From Planctobacterium marinum (GTDB lineage Bacteria > Pseudomonadota > Gammaproteobacteria > Enterobacterales > Alteromonadaceae), in NCBI RefSeq assembly GCF_020687805.1, contig NZ_JAJEWQ010000003.1:609736-673735 (forward strand): a stretch of DNA of 64,000 nt, in the 5' to 3' direction. Shown piece after piece: positions 16,627-25,192 of the stretch. The notes under the pieces were generated by a model, which saw only the letters and a list, made by a program, of their open reading frames with translations, did no database searches and was not told where the DNA came from. Positions within the stretch are counted from its first letter, which is position 1. Each line of letters opens with the position of its first letter. A program made the position numbers and the translations under genes.

Positions 16627-18906
16627 ATGAGCACGTTTTCTGGTTCTGGTGTTGTAACCGCAAATATTCAACAAGCCTCGAATTCAAATTCGACAGGCAC
16701 ACTATCGTCCAGTTTTCAGTCGGTTAGTAGTACAGGCACTGTGGCTATAGTACAACAGACCAGCAACGCCCAGCTCACCTTAAGCACAGCAACAGGCAAG
16801 CTGACAGTACCCGCGCCAAAGATACCCTTGCCCCTTGAATCAGGTAAAGCAATATCCTTTAAGTTAAATCCTGACACATCAGCAAATTTGCTCGATATTA
16901 GTGCCAAATACCTCAAACAACGCATTGCTTTGACACCTCAGCAATCTCAATTGTTACTGCAGCAAATCACCCAAAATCCCGCCAACATCGCAACACCGGT
17001 AGAGGTTAAGGCGAATGTTGTTGCTATTCAGGCCAGTAGTATCCAGGTCAGTGTTAATGGCGAGACCTTGAACTTGCCGGTCAAATCACCACAACGATAT
17101 ACCCTGCAAGAAGTGCTTAAACTGCAAGTTCACGCTGGCACACTTGGCTGGGAAGCCAGGATAAACGCAGGCGCAACACAGGAGTCATTGAGAGTATCAC
17201 CCGAAGACGTCGCAAAAATATTACAACAGGTTACACCTAACAAAACGCTGGAATTGTCTTCCAACGGACGACAAGCCGTTCACCCGGTGCTGAATAAACT
17301 CACCGAAAGCCAGCTGCCCGAATCTATTCCAAGGATACAAGTACGTAACCAGGAAGACCGGTTACTTGTCCAACTGGATTTTGGCACCAAACCACTGGCC
17401 ACAATTCCATTGGAAAAAGCTCAGATGAATCAACTGAGACAATTAATGCAAAATCTTCAGACGTTAACTGACACCCCGTCGATGGAGCGCGCGACACAAG
17501 CAAAAGTCACGGCTAATAATCTTTCATCGGCAAATCCGGTCTCAGACAAGAGCCAAGCCATGACCTATAAAATACCTCACGACAGGCAAGCACAACCGGT
17601 GTCACCGGATATTGATAAAACAATTGCAGAAAGCCAAAAACAGTTTACCCAACTTAACGTAAACAAAGTGATTCCGGAAATAAAAATCAGCGAACAAAAA
17701 CAGCAGCAAACACAGAGCGTAAAATCAGCTCCGGAACCAAACAGCGACAATGATGTAAAAGCACCTAAATTATCCAATGCTGCACAACAAATATTACAGA
17801 CGTTAAAAACACTGCAATCCAGTTCCATGCCCAACATGCAGGAATTGGTACTTAAGAATATTGAAAAATTGATGGTATCACTCAGTACTACCCGGGAATC
17901 ATCACAGCCGCCATCATCACCCACTTCGACTATAAAACCAGAAGTAATATCAGCAGCCCTGCGCAGTCAGGCAAATCAGGTTTTAAACACCATTCGCGGC
18001 TTATCCGAGCAAGTGACCAACAGCTCAGAAACCCAGTTACAAAAACTCGCACCGGCGGTGGATGAAATACTAAAAAATCTGAATGTGAATGAAGAGCTAA
18101 AGCATTTTGTTCGCAAACAGGTATCGTCCTCTGGAACCGATGTGAATAAAGCAGCCACATCGTTACCAGACATGCAATCTATCCGTCAACTATTACAATC
18201 CCCGGCACTTCCCATTACACCGGTAAGTATAATATCTCCTCCCGCAGGTGGCATGGTGGCTGGTTTAATTAATCTTTTGCAAGTATCTCTGGCGGCACGA
18301 CTGAGTCGCAACAATAACGAACTCACTGAGAAAATAGCAAACAACATCAGCAATATTGTTGCCGGCAGTGGAAAACAGTCCACGACTGGCAAAACGTCAG
18401 GCACAGGTGTAAAAGACTTATCTCAGATTGATCAAAAGCACAATCTGGTAAAGATGTTGGGAGATCTGGTTAATCACCATTCAAAACAAAAACTGCAAAA
18501 CGCAGAGCGTACCTTGCAAGGCCAGGAAGCCTTTTATTATGTGTTGCCGTTTCGACAAAGTGAACAACATGCCAGCCCTGAAATTTTAATTACCCGGGAC
18601 AAGCCTGAGGAGCAGGACAAGCACAATAAAACTACCGACAACAAAGCCTGGTTACTCACGATGAAACTGCCGGTAGGCGATTTGGGCGAACTGTTAACCA
18701 AAACAAAAGTCAATGACGACGCTATCAAAGTAGACTTTTATGCATCCAACGATTCGCTCAAAGACACCGTAATGGAATATCTTCCGTCGTTAAAAAAACG
18801 CTTCGACACATTGGGGCTCAACCTGGAAATTGGTCGCTGTGAACGCGGTCATATTCCTGAGCAACTAGCGCAAAACCCTTATCAGATATTGCAAACCAGA
18901 GCCTGA
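16627..18906 (+). CDS. FliK-like flagellar hook-length control domain protein (second copy)
   Basis: A 759-residue protein that is mostly low-complexity, Gln/Ser/Thr-rich sequence. A compact C-terminal domain follows from about residue 625 (QEAFYYVLPFRQ, LLTMKLPVGDLGELL, LNLEIGRCERG) and resembles the Flg_hook domain of FliK. A canonical FliK is encoded in the fli operon at 42.2-44.2 kb, so this is a divergent paralogue. Its neighbour, 1 base downstream, is a stand-alone FlhB C-terminal domain, the export-switch partner of FliK-type proteins. The pairing therefore suggests a role in export substrate switching or hook control, comparable in arrangement to Bacillus YlqG-YlqH. No ribosome-binding site is visible before the ATG. 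The hook-length function is inferred. Confidence 0.65.
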   Translation: MSTFSGSGVVTANIQQASNSNSTGTLSSSFQSVSSTGTVAIVQQTSNAQLTLSTATGKLTVPAPKIPLPLESGKAISFKLNPDTSANLLDISAKYLKQRIALTPQQSQLLLQQITQNPANIATPVEVKANVVAIQASSIQVSVNGETLNLPVKSPQRYTLQEVLKLQVHAGTLGWEARINAGATQESLRVSPEDVAKILQQVTPNKTLELSSNGRQAVHPVLNKLTESQLPESIPRIQVRNQEDRLLVQLDFGTKPLATIPLEKAQMNQLRQLMQNLQTLTDTPSMERATQAKVTANNLSSANPVSDKSQAMTYKIPHDRQAQPVSPDIDKTIAESQKQFTQLNVNKVIPEIKISEQKQQQTQSVKSAPEPNSDNDVKAPKLSNAAQQILQTLKTLQSSSMPNMQELVLKNIEKLMVSLSTTRESSQPPSSPTSTIKPEVISAALRSQANQVLNTIRGLSEQVTNSSETQLQKLAPAVDEILKNLNVNEELKHFVRKQVSSSGTDVNKAATSLPDMQSIRQLLQSPALPITPVSIISPPAGGMVAGLINLLQVSLAARLSRNNNELTEKIANNISNIVAGSGKQSTTGKTSGTGVKDLSQIDQKHNLVKMLGDLVNHHSKQKLQNAERTLQGQEAFYYVLPFRQSEQHASPEILITRDKPEEQDKHNKTTDNKAWLLTMKLPVGDLGELLTKTKVNDDAIKVDFYASNDSLKDTVMEYLPSLKKRFDTLGLNLEIGRCERGHIPEQLAQNPYQILQTRA

Positions 18907-18907
18907 T

Positions 18908-19222
18908 ATGAATACAGATTCAGATAAACAAAACAAACGTGCAGTTGGACTAAAGTATGACGGTAGTGATGCACCGACTGTAGTAGCCAAAGGGTTTGGG
19001 GATTTAGCCGATGAGATCGTCAGCCTGGCGAAACAAAGTGGGGTATTGGTTCACGAAGATCCCTTCTTAAGCGAACTCCTGGCCCGCATGGATCTGGGAC
19101 AGGAAATTCCAGAAAATCTCTATTACGTCATTGCCGAACTCATTGCTTTTTCTTATCTGCTACAGGGTAAGACCCCGGAAAATTGGCAGCCGAAACCGGG
19201 ACAGTTATCCTATAAAACATAG
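18908..19222 (+). CDS. Stand-alone FlhB C-terminal domain protein (FhlB/YlqH type)
   Basis: A 104-residue protein whose core KRAVGLKYDGSDAPTVVAKGFGDLADEIVSLA matches the cytoplasmic part of FlhB immediately after its NPTH autocleavage site. It continues with GVLVHEDPFLSELLARMDLGQEIPENLYYVIAELIAF, the FlhB C-terminal fold. It lacks the membrane domain and the NPTH motif, as expected for the FlhB-homologous small proteins found in many flagellated bacteria. The full-length FlhB is at 36.6-37.8 kb. It probably interacts with the flagellar export gate or with the FliK-like protein encoded just upstream. In Salmonella-type FlhB this segment corresponds to the cleaved fragment that controls substrate specificity. 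The specific function here is inferred. Confidence 0.8.
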   Translation: MNTDSDKQNKRAVGLKYDGSDAPTVVAKGFGDLADEIVSLAKQSGVLVHEDPFLSELLARMDLGQEIPENLYYVIAELIAFSYLLQGKTPENWQPKPGQLSYKT

Positions 19223-19275
19223 AAATAGCTAACGTTCAATCTCAAAATAACGGAGATCTTAGACTTACACGCAAA

Positions 19276-20157
19276 TCAATGTTGAGTCTCCCTTGCAATT
19301 TCAAGTAAGTATTGCCCGTACTCAGAATAATCAACCTCTTTACCCAATCGAATTAGCTCAGTATTGCTAACCCATCCTTTTCTGTAGGCCATTTCTTCCA
19401 GACAAGCTAACTTAAAACCTTGCCTTTCTTCAATGGTCTGAACAAATTGACTGGCCTTAAGCAAACTATCTGGCGTGCCTGCATCCAGCCACGCAAACCC
19501 TCTCCCTAGAATTTGAACCCTCAATTTATTTTGCCGCAAGTAATAATTGTTGATATCTGTAATCTCCAGTTCTCCTCGCTCCGAAGGTTCCATAGTTTTA
19601 GCGATTTCAACGACATCGTTGTCAAAAAAATATAAGCCTGTTGCTGCAAATCGACTTTTGGGAAATTCCGGCTTCTCTTCTAATGACAATACCTTGCGTT
19701 CATTATCAAATTCTATTACACCAAATCTTCCAGGGTCTTTAACCTGATAACCAAAAATCGAAGCTCCATTCTCAAATTCCATTGCTGACTCCAACTTGTT
19801 AAGGAAGCCTTGCCCATAGAATATATTGTCGCCTAAGATGAGACAAACCTTGCTATTAGCAATAAAATTGGCGCCGACTTTGAAAGCTTCAGCGATGCCA
19901 TTGGGTTCTTCCTGAACCGCATAAGTTAAACTCACACCAAATCGAGTCCCATCCCCCAACAATTCTCTAAATAAAGCCTGATCTCTTGCGGTTGTGATGA
20001 TGAGAATTTCTCTAATGTTAGCCAACATAAGTACCGACAAAGGGTAATAAATCATCGGTTTGTCATAAACCGGTAGTAATTGTTTTACTGTGCCTTTGGT
20101 AACCGGATACATTCTCCCACCAGTTCCTCCTGCTAAAACGATTCCCTTATAGTCCAT
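19276..20157 (-). CDS. rfbA: Glucose-1-phosphate thymidylyltransferase
   Basis: A 293-residue nucleotidyltransferase that makes dTDP-glucose from dTTP and glucose-1-phosphate. The signature GIVLAGGTGGRMYPVTKGTVKQLLPVYDKPM is at the N terminus (in most homologues GGSGTRLYP, so here it reads GGTGGRMYP). Further motifs are LILGDNIFYGQGF, VKDPGRFGVIEF, SLEEKPEFPKS and FAWLDAGTPDSLL. The length matches RmlA/RfbA. It overlaps the end of rfbB by 11 bases, forming a two-gene unit. No rmlC or rmlD accompanies it, so the final sugar need not be rhamnose. Confidence 0.95.
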   Translation of the reverse strand: MDYKGIVLAGGTGGRMYPVTKGTVKQLLPVYDKPMIYYPLSVLMLANIREILIITTARDQALFRELLGDGTRFGVSLTYAVQEEPNGIAEAFKVGANFIANSKVCLILGDNIFYGQGFLNKLESAMEFENGASIFGYQVKDPGRFGVIEFDNERKVLSLEEKPEFPKSRFAATGLYFFDNDVVEIAKTMEPSERGELEITDINNYYLRQNKLRVQILGRGFAWLDAGTPDSLLKASQFVQTIEERQGFKLACLEEMAYRKGWVSNTELIRLGKEVDYSEYGQYLLEIARETQH

Positions 20158-21193
20158 TTGTTTTATGTTCCAGTGCGTTCTTAATCCAGATTTGGTTTTT
20201 AAGGTACCATTTGATGGTCAATTTGAGTCCTGACATTAAACTCACTTGCGGTTTCCACCCCAATTCTCGTTGTAATTTACCGTCATCCAAAGCATAACGA
20301 CGATCATGCCCAGGGCGATCCTGGACAAACTGGATCTGATCTACATAGGACTCTTTTGATGGCATCATCTGGTCCAATAAAATGCAAAGATGATTGAGTA
20401 TTTCAAGATTAGTGATTTCATTATTGCCGGCTATGTTATAACTCTGCCCGATTTTTCCGTTTAACATAATGGAAATAATCGCATTTACATGATCATCGAC
20501 ATACAACCAATCTCTGATTTGACTACCATCTCCATATAACGGTAGTTCTTTTCCTTGAATGGCATTGTTTATCATAAGAGGAATAAACTTTTCGGGATAT
20601 TGGTATGGACCATAATTGTTAGTACAGAAGCTCAACTTCACTGGCAGCCCATACGTCCGATACCAGGCATTGACCAAATGGTCGGCGGACGCTTTAGTTG
20701 CTGAATATGGTGAGCTAGGATTATAACGTCCTTCTTCAACCATTGCAGGGGCACCACTACTCAAATCACCAAACACTTCATCAGTGGATATTTGGTAAAA
20801 AGTAAAAGATTCTCGGTTTTTTCCTCTTAGCTTTTCCCAATACTCCCGAGCAGCTTCCAACAATACAAATGTGCCCATTATGTTAGTTTGCAAAAAAACC
20901 TCAGGCCCGCTGATCGACCTATCGACATGAGATTCAGCAGCTAAATTAATAATTGCGTCAGGTTTAAAGTGGTTAATAATTTCAGATATTCTTGCTTTGT
21001 CAGATATATCAGCCTTAAAAAATTGGTAACGATCACTACGTACTGCATTGGAATGTGTATGATTTGTCCCTGCATAGGTCAGTTTATCTATGTTTAATAT
21101 TGAAAATTCGGTTGTGGATAACAACTTTTTCACCAACCTGGAACCAATAAAACCAGCACCGCCAGTTACAATTATTCTTTTTAAATTTTCCAT
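20147..21193 (-). CDS. rfbB: dTDP-glucose 4,6-dehydratase
   Basis: A 348-residue short-chain dehydrogenase/reductase-type enzyme. The NAD-binding motif GGAGFIGSRLVKKL starts near residue 11. STDEVFGDL and the active-site YSATKAS (Tyr and Lys of YxxxK) are present, as is FCTNNYGPYQYPEKFIPLMI. These are characteristic of RfbB/RmlB. It converts dTDP-glucose to dTDP-4-keto-6-deoxyglucose in the cytoplasm. It is co-transcribed with rfbA, which is unusual only in that rmlC and rmlD do not follow. The pair sits between a DUF2802 gene and the FliK-like/FlhB-like pair, which points to insertion into a motility locus. Confidence 0.95.
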   Translation of the reverse strand: MENLKRIIVTGGAGFIGSRLVKKLLSTTEFSILNIDKLTYAGTNHTHSNAVRSDRYQFFKADISDKARISEIINHFKPDAIINLAAESHVDRSISGPEVFLQTNIMGTFVLLEAAREYWEKLRGKNRESFTFYQISTDEVFGDLSSGAPAMVEEGRYNPSSPYSATKASADHLVNAWYRTYGLPVKLSFCTNNYGPYQYPEKFIPLMINNAIQGKELPLYGDGSQIRDWLYVDDHVNAIISIMLNGKIGQSYNIAGNNEITNLEILNHLCILLDQMMPSKESYVDQIQFVQDRPGHDRRYALDDGKLQRELGWKPQVSLMSGLKLTIKWYLKNQIWIKNALEHKTNGL

Positions 21194-21300
21194 AACCCCT
21201 AATGTACCCTGTCCCTATTGCGATATTTCACAACTTTGCATTTGAATTTCTAGCTTTAATTTAATCATATAAAAAAAACCGCTTTACATATTGGATTGGC

Positions 21301-21765
21301 TCATTTTGCTGTGTGAAGGCTCATCACCAGCTCGGCCTCCGCGCGAGGTAAGTCACACTCCTGCATAATTTCTTCAATGGAGGCGCCGGAAGCCACTAAT
21401 TTACTGGCTTTGGTGTAGAGACGGGAATTAGGGTCTTCGGTCTCCAATGTTTGCAGCTTACTCTGTAAGGCCTGCACATTTTGCTGCAATTCATTAAACT
21501 CAAATTGTCTGACCATGTCTTCCGGTTCTTTGTGTTGCAGTGAAGTGAGTTTTTGTGACATGCCCTGAGTCGCCATTCGAAGCTCATTGAGAAACTCTTC
21601 CTGTTGTTTCTGTTTTTGCTTGAGGTTGCGAATTTCACTTTCCAGCGCAGCAATGCGCGCATTTTCAGTCCGTTGTTTGAGAGCAAAAATCCCCCAAACA
21701 ACCACATTGAATAGCAGAGCACCGATAGCTATGACAATCGCTTTGTTGGCTACCCAAAATTCCAT
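21301..21765 (-). CDS. DUF2802-family membrane-anchored coiled-coil protein
   Basis: A protein of about 154 residues. An N-terminal hydrophobic helix (residues 8-27, AIVIAIGALLFNVVVWGIFAL) is followed by a long predicted coiled coil (roughly 30-115, many Leu/Gln/Glu heptads). The C-terminal DUF2802 segment reads KASKLVASGASIEEIMQECDLPRAEAELVMSLH and resembles a small helix-turn-helix. Members of this family often lie directly after cheW in Shewanella-like genomes. Here cheW is 3 kb away with manB and manC in between. A longer frame starts with a TTG at 21771, but the ATG at 21765 has AGAGG at a better spacing (7 bases). The function is unknown; a link to motility or polar organisation is suggested only by conserved neighbourhood. 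Confidence 0.75.
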   Translation of the reverse strand: MEFWVANKAIVIAIGALLFNVVVWGIFALKQRTENARIAALESEIRNLKQKQKQQEEFLNELRMATQGMSQKLTSLQHKEPEDMVRQFEFNELQQNVQALQSKLQTLETEDPNSRLYTKASKLVASGASIEEIMQECDLPRAEAELVMSLHTAK

Positions 21766-21810
21766 TATCAATCCTCTTTATCAGCGCAAATCAATGGTTT
21801 AATCACCATA

Positions 21811-23238
21811 CTACTCTCTGTTGTAGATATCCTCAAAGCGAACAATATCGTCTTCACCCAGGTAAGCACCACTTTGCACTTCGATCACCTTCAGTGGCAG
21901 TTTGCCCGGGTTGCTCAGTTGATGTTTTACTCCCACCGGAATATAAATAGACTCATTCTCCGCAAGAATTTTTTGTTCTTCGCCTAAAACCACAAGAGCG
22001 GTACCTTCAACCACCACCCAATGTTCAGCCCGGTGATGATGGAGTTGCAGGGATAATGAGGCGCCGGGTTTCACCAATAGCTGCTTAACCTGATAGCGTT
22101 CACCGTTTTTAATGGCATCATAGCTGCCCCATGGTCGGTGCACAATCCGGTGATGCAAACGCTCCTTTCGGCCCTGTTGTTGCAGTAATTCCACCACCTG
22201 TTTAACACCCTGCGACGCTTTTTTATCGACAATCAATAAGGAATCGTCGGTATCAACAATCAACAGATCATTCACGCCCACTATCGCCGTTAGTTTTTCG
22301 TGAGAATGCACCAGACAGCCCGAGCTATCCTGACTGATAACATCTCCAATCAGCAAATTATCGTCCTGATTTTTTTCTGCCTGTTGCCAGATAGACTCCC
22401 AACTGCCTATATCGCTCCAGCCCACATCCAAGGCAACAGACACCACGCGGTCTGATTTTTCCATTAACGCATAGTCTATGGAAATATTTTCACATTGCGC
22501 AAAAGCCTCCGGGTCCAGTCTTAAAAAGTCCAGATCCTGCTTCGCAACAGCAATCGCCTGAGCAGTATTCTCTACAATGCGACTTTCGGTTTGGTTGAGT
22601 TCGGCTAACAATACATCAGCACAAAACATAAACATGCCGCTGTTCCACAGATAATTGCCATCCGCTAAAAATTTGCATGCGGTATCCAGGTCAGGCTTCT
22701 CTACAAACCGGTTTACTTCAAAGCCATTGCCAACCGGCTTGTCAGAAGTATGAATATAGCCGTATCCAGTCTCTGGTTTATCAGGTGTGACGCCAAAGGT
22801 AACCAGATAACCACCTTGACAGATTTCGATTCCTTGCTCCAGCGCCTTAGTAAACCCGCTAACATCATTGATCATATGATCGGCAGGGAATACCGCTATT
22901 ATAGCGTTTTCATCAATTCCCCTGGCCACATGAGCCGCAGTAGCAATGGCGGCCGCCGTATTTCTGGCAACGGGTTCTAATATGATTGCCCGTGGTGTAA
23001 TGCCCACGGCCTGTAATTGTTCTCCTACAATAAAACGATGTTGTTCACTGCAAACTATAATTGGATCACCAAAAGAATGGGTTCTCATTGCAGCCAGTTG
23101 CAACATGGTATTACCCGCCCCCGTTATGTCGATAAACTGTTTGGGGTATTGTTTTCTCGACATTGGCCACAATCGGGTACCGGCGCCGCCGGAGAGGATC
23201 ACCGGGATTACGCTTTGTTTTTCTTTAGGTAACGTCAT
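21811..23238 (-). CDS. manC: Mannose-1-phosphate guanylyltransferase/mannose-6-phosphate isomerase
   Basis: A 475-residue bifunctional enzyme of the type II PMI-GMP family. The N-terminal guanylyltransferase domain has VILSGGAGTRLWPMSRKQYPKQF (signature GGxGTRLWP) and FVEKPD. The C-terminal cupin domain carries the isomerase motif seen as RPWGSYDAIKNGERYQVKQLLVKPG and LQLHHHRAEHWVVVEG, with its metal-binding histidines. It makes GDP-mannose and interconverts fructose-6-P and mannose-6-P. It lies 8 bases after manB, so the two are co-transcribed. GDP-mannose would feed exopolysaccharide, O-antigen or GDP-deoxyhexose synthesis. Confidence 0.95.
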   Translation of the reverse strand: MTLPKEKQSVIPVILSGGAGTRLWPMSRKQYPKQFIDITGAGNTMLQLAAMRTHSFGDPIIVCSEQHRFIVGEQLQAVGITPRAIILEPVARNTAAAIATAAHVARGIDENAIIAVFPADHMINDVSGFTKALEQGIEICQGGYLVTFGVTPDKPETGYGYIHTSDKPVGNGFEVNRFVEKPDLDTACKFLADGNYLWNSGMFMFCADVLLAELNQTESRIVENTAQAIAVAKQDLDFLRLDPEAFAQCENISIDYALMEKSDRVVSVALDVGWSDIGSWESIWQQAEKNQDDNLLIGDVISQDSSGCLVHSHEKLTAIVGVNDLLIVDTDDSLLIVDKKASQGVKQVVELLQQQGRKERLHHRIVHRPWGSYDAIKNGERYQVKQLLVKPGASLSLQLHHHRAEHWVVVEGTALVVLGEEQKILAENESIYIPVGVKHQLSNPGKLPLKVIEVQSGAYLGEDDIVRFEDIYNRE

Positions 23239-23246
23239 TTCTTTTT

Positions 23247-24599
23247 TTAATTTCCTATTAACGACGAAATTTCAGACACTTTCTGCTTTACTAATCCCGC
23301 ATTGCGATGTGATTCTACATTGAGTCTGAGTAACGGTTCTGTTGCAGAGCCTCTTAAATTGAATCGCCAATCTTCAAATGTCATGCTTAAGCCATCGAAT
23401 GTATCATAGCTTTTGGCTTTTTTCTGATATGCCAGCATCACTTTATCTAATTCATCTGTGACATTCGCAACTTTAAAATTGATTTCACCCGACGCAGGAA
23501 ACTGTTGTCTCATTGCGGCCACTTCCTCAGACAGCGTCTTCCCGCTTTGACTCAACAATTTTACTACTAACATCCAGGGGATCATGCCACTGTCGCAATA
23601 ACCAAATGATTTAAAATAATGGTGGGCAGACATCTCTCCGCCATAAATGGCATCATTTTCGCGCATCGCAGCTTTGATATAGGCATGACCGGTGAGACTT
23701 TTCACCAACCTGCCCTGATACTTTTCGACGATATCCCGGGTATTCCAATATACTCTGGGATCGTGAACGATAGTGCCGCCGGGGTTATCCAGTAAAAAAG
23801 ATTTTGCCAATAGCCCGACAATATAAATGCCATCAATAAACTTACCTTGCTCATCAAACAAAAAACAGCGATCAAAGTCGCCGTCCCAGGCAACTGCAAA
23901 ATCAGCCTTATGCTCAAGAACTTCCACAGTGGTTTTATAACGGTCAGTTTCCAACAAAGGATTTGGTATACCATTGGGAAAGGTCGCATCAGGTTCGTGA
24001 AAAAGTTTACTAAACTGGATGGGTATCTGATTCAGTGCAAAAGCCTCTTCAAGGGCATCTATTACATGCCCTGCCACACCATTGCCGGCATTCACTACTA
24101 TTTTTAATGGCTTCACTTTGACCGGAACAATGTAACTCATCAGGTGAGCCACATAAGCTGGCAAATGATTATAAAGTTCCAGTGTTCCTTTTACCGCCAC
24201 AGATGGAAAGCACTCGTCCTGAGTGTATTGTTTTACCTGTAAAAACTCATCGTCTGAAAAAGGCCTTGCCTGCTTACCTACAAATTTAATGCCGTTATAT
24301 TCAATGGGGTTATGGGAAGCCGTGACTTCGATTCCCAAATCCGTGTCTAAATGCTGACAGGCGAAATACACTTCCTCAGTACCGGTTTGGCCGATGTCAT
24401 AAACCTTAACGCCCTGGTGTAGCAGCCCCTTTATCAGTGCCTGCTTCAGCCTGGGGCTGGATTCCCTGGCATCACAACCTATCACAGCGCTCGCCGCTGA
24501 TTTTACCTTTGCCAGAGATTGTCCCACCCGAAAAGCTATTTCTTCGGTTAATTCAACATCAACAACACCGCGAATGTCGTATTTCTTAAAACACGCCAC
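23247..24599 (-). CDS. manB: Phosphomannomutase
   Basis: A 450-residue alpha-D-phosphohexomutase that converts mannose-6-P to mannose-1-P for ManC. The N terminus has FKKYDIRGVV, the substrate-phosphate loop is VTASHNPIEYNGIKFV with the catalytic Ser, the metal loop is WDGDFDRCFLFD, and the sugar-binding GEMSAHHYF follows. The C-terminal phosphate-binding loop is LRGSATEPLLRLNVE. In AlgC/ManB family members this loop usually reads RxSNTEP, so GSATEP is a modest variation. The start is a GTG at 24599 with GGAG 6 bases upstream. The gene follows the terminator of the chemotaxis operon, so manBC probably has its own promoter. Confidence 0.93.
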   Translation of the reverse strand: MACFKKYDIRGVVDVELTEEIAFRVGQSLAKVKSAASAVIGCDARESSPRLKQALIKGLLHQGVKVYDIGQTGTEEVYFACQHLDTDLGIEVTASHNPIEYNGIKFVGKQARPFSDDEFLQVKQYTQDECFPSVAVKGTLELYNHLPAYVAHLMSYIVPVKVKPLKIVVNAGNGVAGHVIDALEEAFALNQIPIQFSKLFHEPDATFPNGIPNPLLETDRYKTTVEVLEHKADFAVAWDGDFDRCFLFDEQGKFIDGIYIVGLLAKSFLLDNPGGTIVHDPRVYWNTRDIVEKYQGRLVKSLTGHAYIKAAMRENDAIYGGEMSAHHYFKSFGYCDSGMIPWMLVVKLLSQSGKTLSEEVAAMRQQFPASGEINFKVANVTDELDKVMLAYQKKAKSYDTFDGLSMTFEDWRFNLRGSATEPLLRLNVESHRNAGLVKQKVSEISSLIGN

Positions 24600-24614
24600 A
24601 TTTTACTCCAACAC

Positions 24615-24639
24615 AAAAAAGCCGTCCCAAAGACGGCTT
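24615..24639 (-). terminator. Rho-independent terminator of the chemotaxis operon
   Basis: On the minus strand AGCCGTC and GACGGCT form a 7-bp stem with a 5-base loop, followed directly by a run of six T. It lies about 30 bases after the cheW stop. It cleanly separates the fli/che transcript from the manBC genes. Confidence 0.9.
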
Positions 24640-24668
24640 AGCACTGATAATCAACATCAGTCCGATGA

Positions 24669-25160
24669 TTACATCTTGGAAATTTCGTCCCATTCGTCAT
24701 CGGTCAGTAATTTATTAAGGTCCACTAAAATGAGTAATTCGCCATCGCGATTAGAAACGCCCTGAATAAACTTAGCACTTTCTTCGGTGCCTACATTCGG
24801 TGCACTGTCGATTTCTGAAGAACGCAGATAAACCACTTCCGCCACGCTGTCCACCAGAATACCGACCACCTGTTCGTCAGACTCAATGATCACGATACGA
24901 GTGTTATCGGTGATATCTGTCGGTGGAAGACCAAATCTGGCACGGGTATCAATGACAGTGACGACATTACCACGCAGATTAATAATACCTAATACATAAT
25001 CAGGTGCGCCCGGTACAGGGGCAATTTCGGTATAACGCAATACTTCTTGCACCTGCATTACATTAATACCGTAAGTTTCTTCTCCTAAACGATAGGTTAC
25101 CCATTGCAGTACCTCGTCGTTTAAATCTTCAGCTGTATTTGAACTTCTTTCATCACTCAT
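24669..25160 (-). CDS. cheW: Chemotaxis coupling protein CheW
   Basis: A 163-residue CheW-domain protein that couples chemoreceptors to CheA at the cell pole. The domain begins VTYRLGEETYGINVMQVQEVLRY and contains VPGAPDYVLGIINLRGNVVTVIDTRARFGL, the well conserved receptor/CheA-binding core, then VGILVDSVAEVVYL. The length is typical. It is the last gene of the chemotaxis operon and is followed by a strong terminator. It comes after the ParC/ParP genes, the order found in polarly flagellated Vibrio- and Shewanella-type bacteria. Confidence 0.95.
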   Translation of the reverse strand: MSDERSSNTAEDLNDEVLQWVTYRLGEETYGINVMQVQEVLRYTEIAPVPGAPDYVLGIINLRGNVVTVIDTRARFGLPPTDITDNTRIVIIESDEQVVGILVDSVAEVVYLRSSEIDSAPNVGTEESAKFIQGVSNRDGELLILVDLNKLLTDDEWDEISKM

Positions 25161-25192
25161 ATGAGGTGCTCCAGTATAAGCGTGTTAACCTG

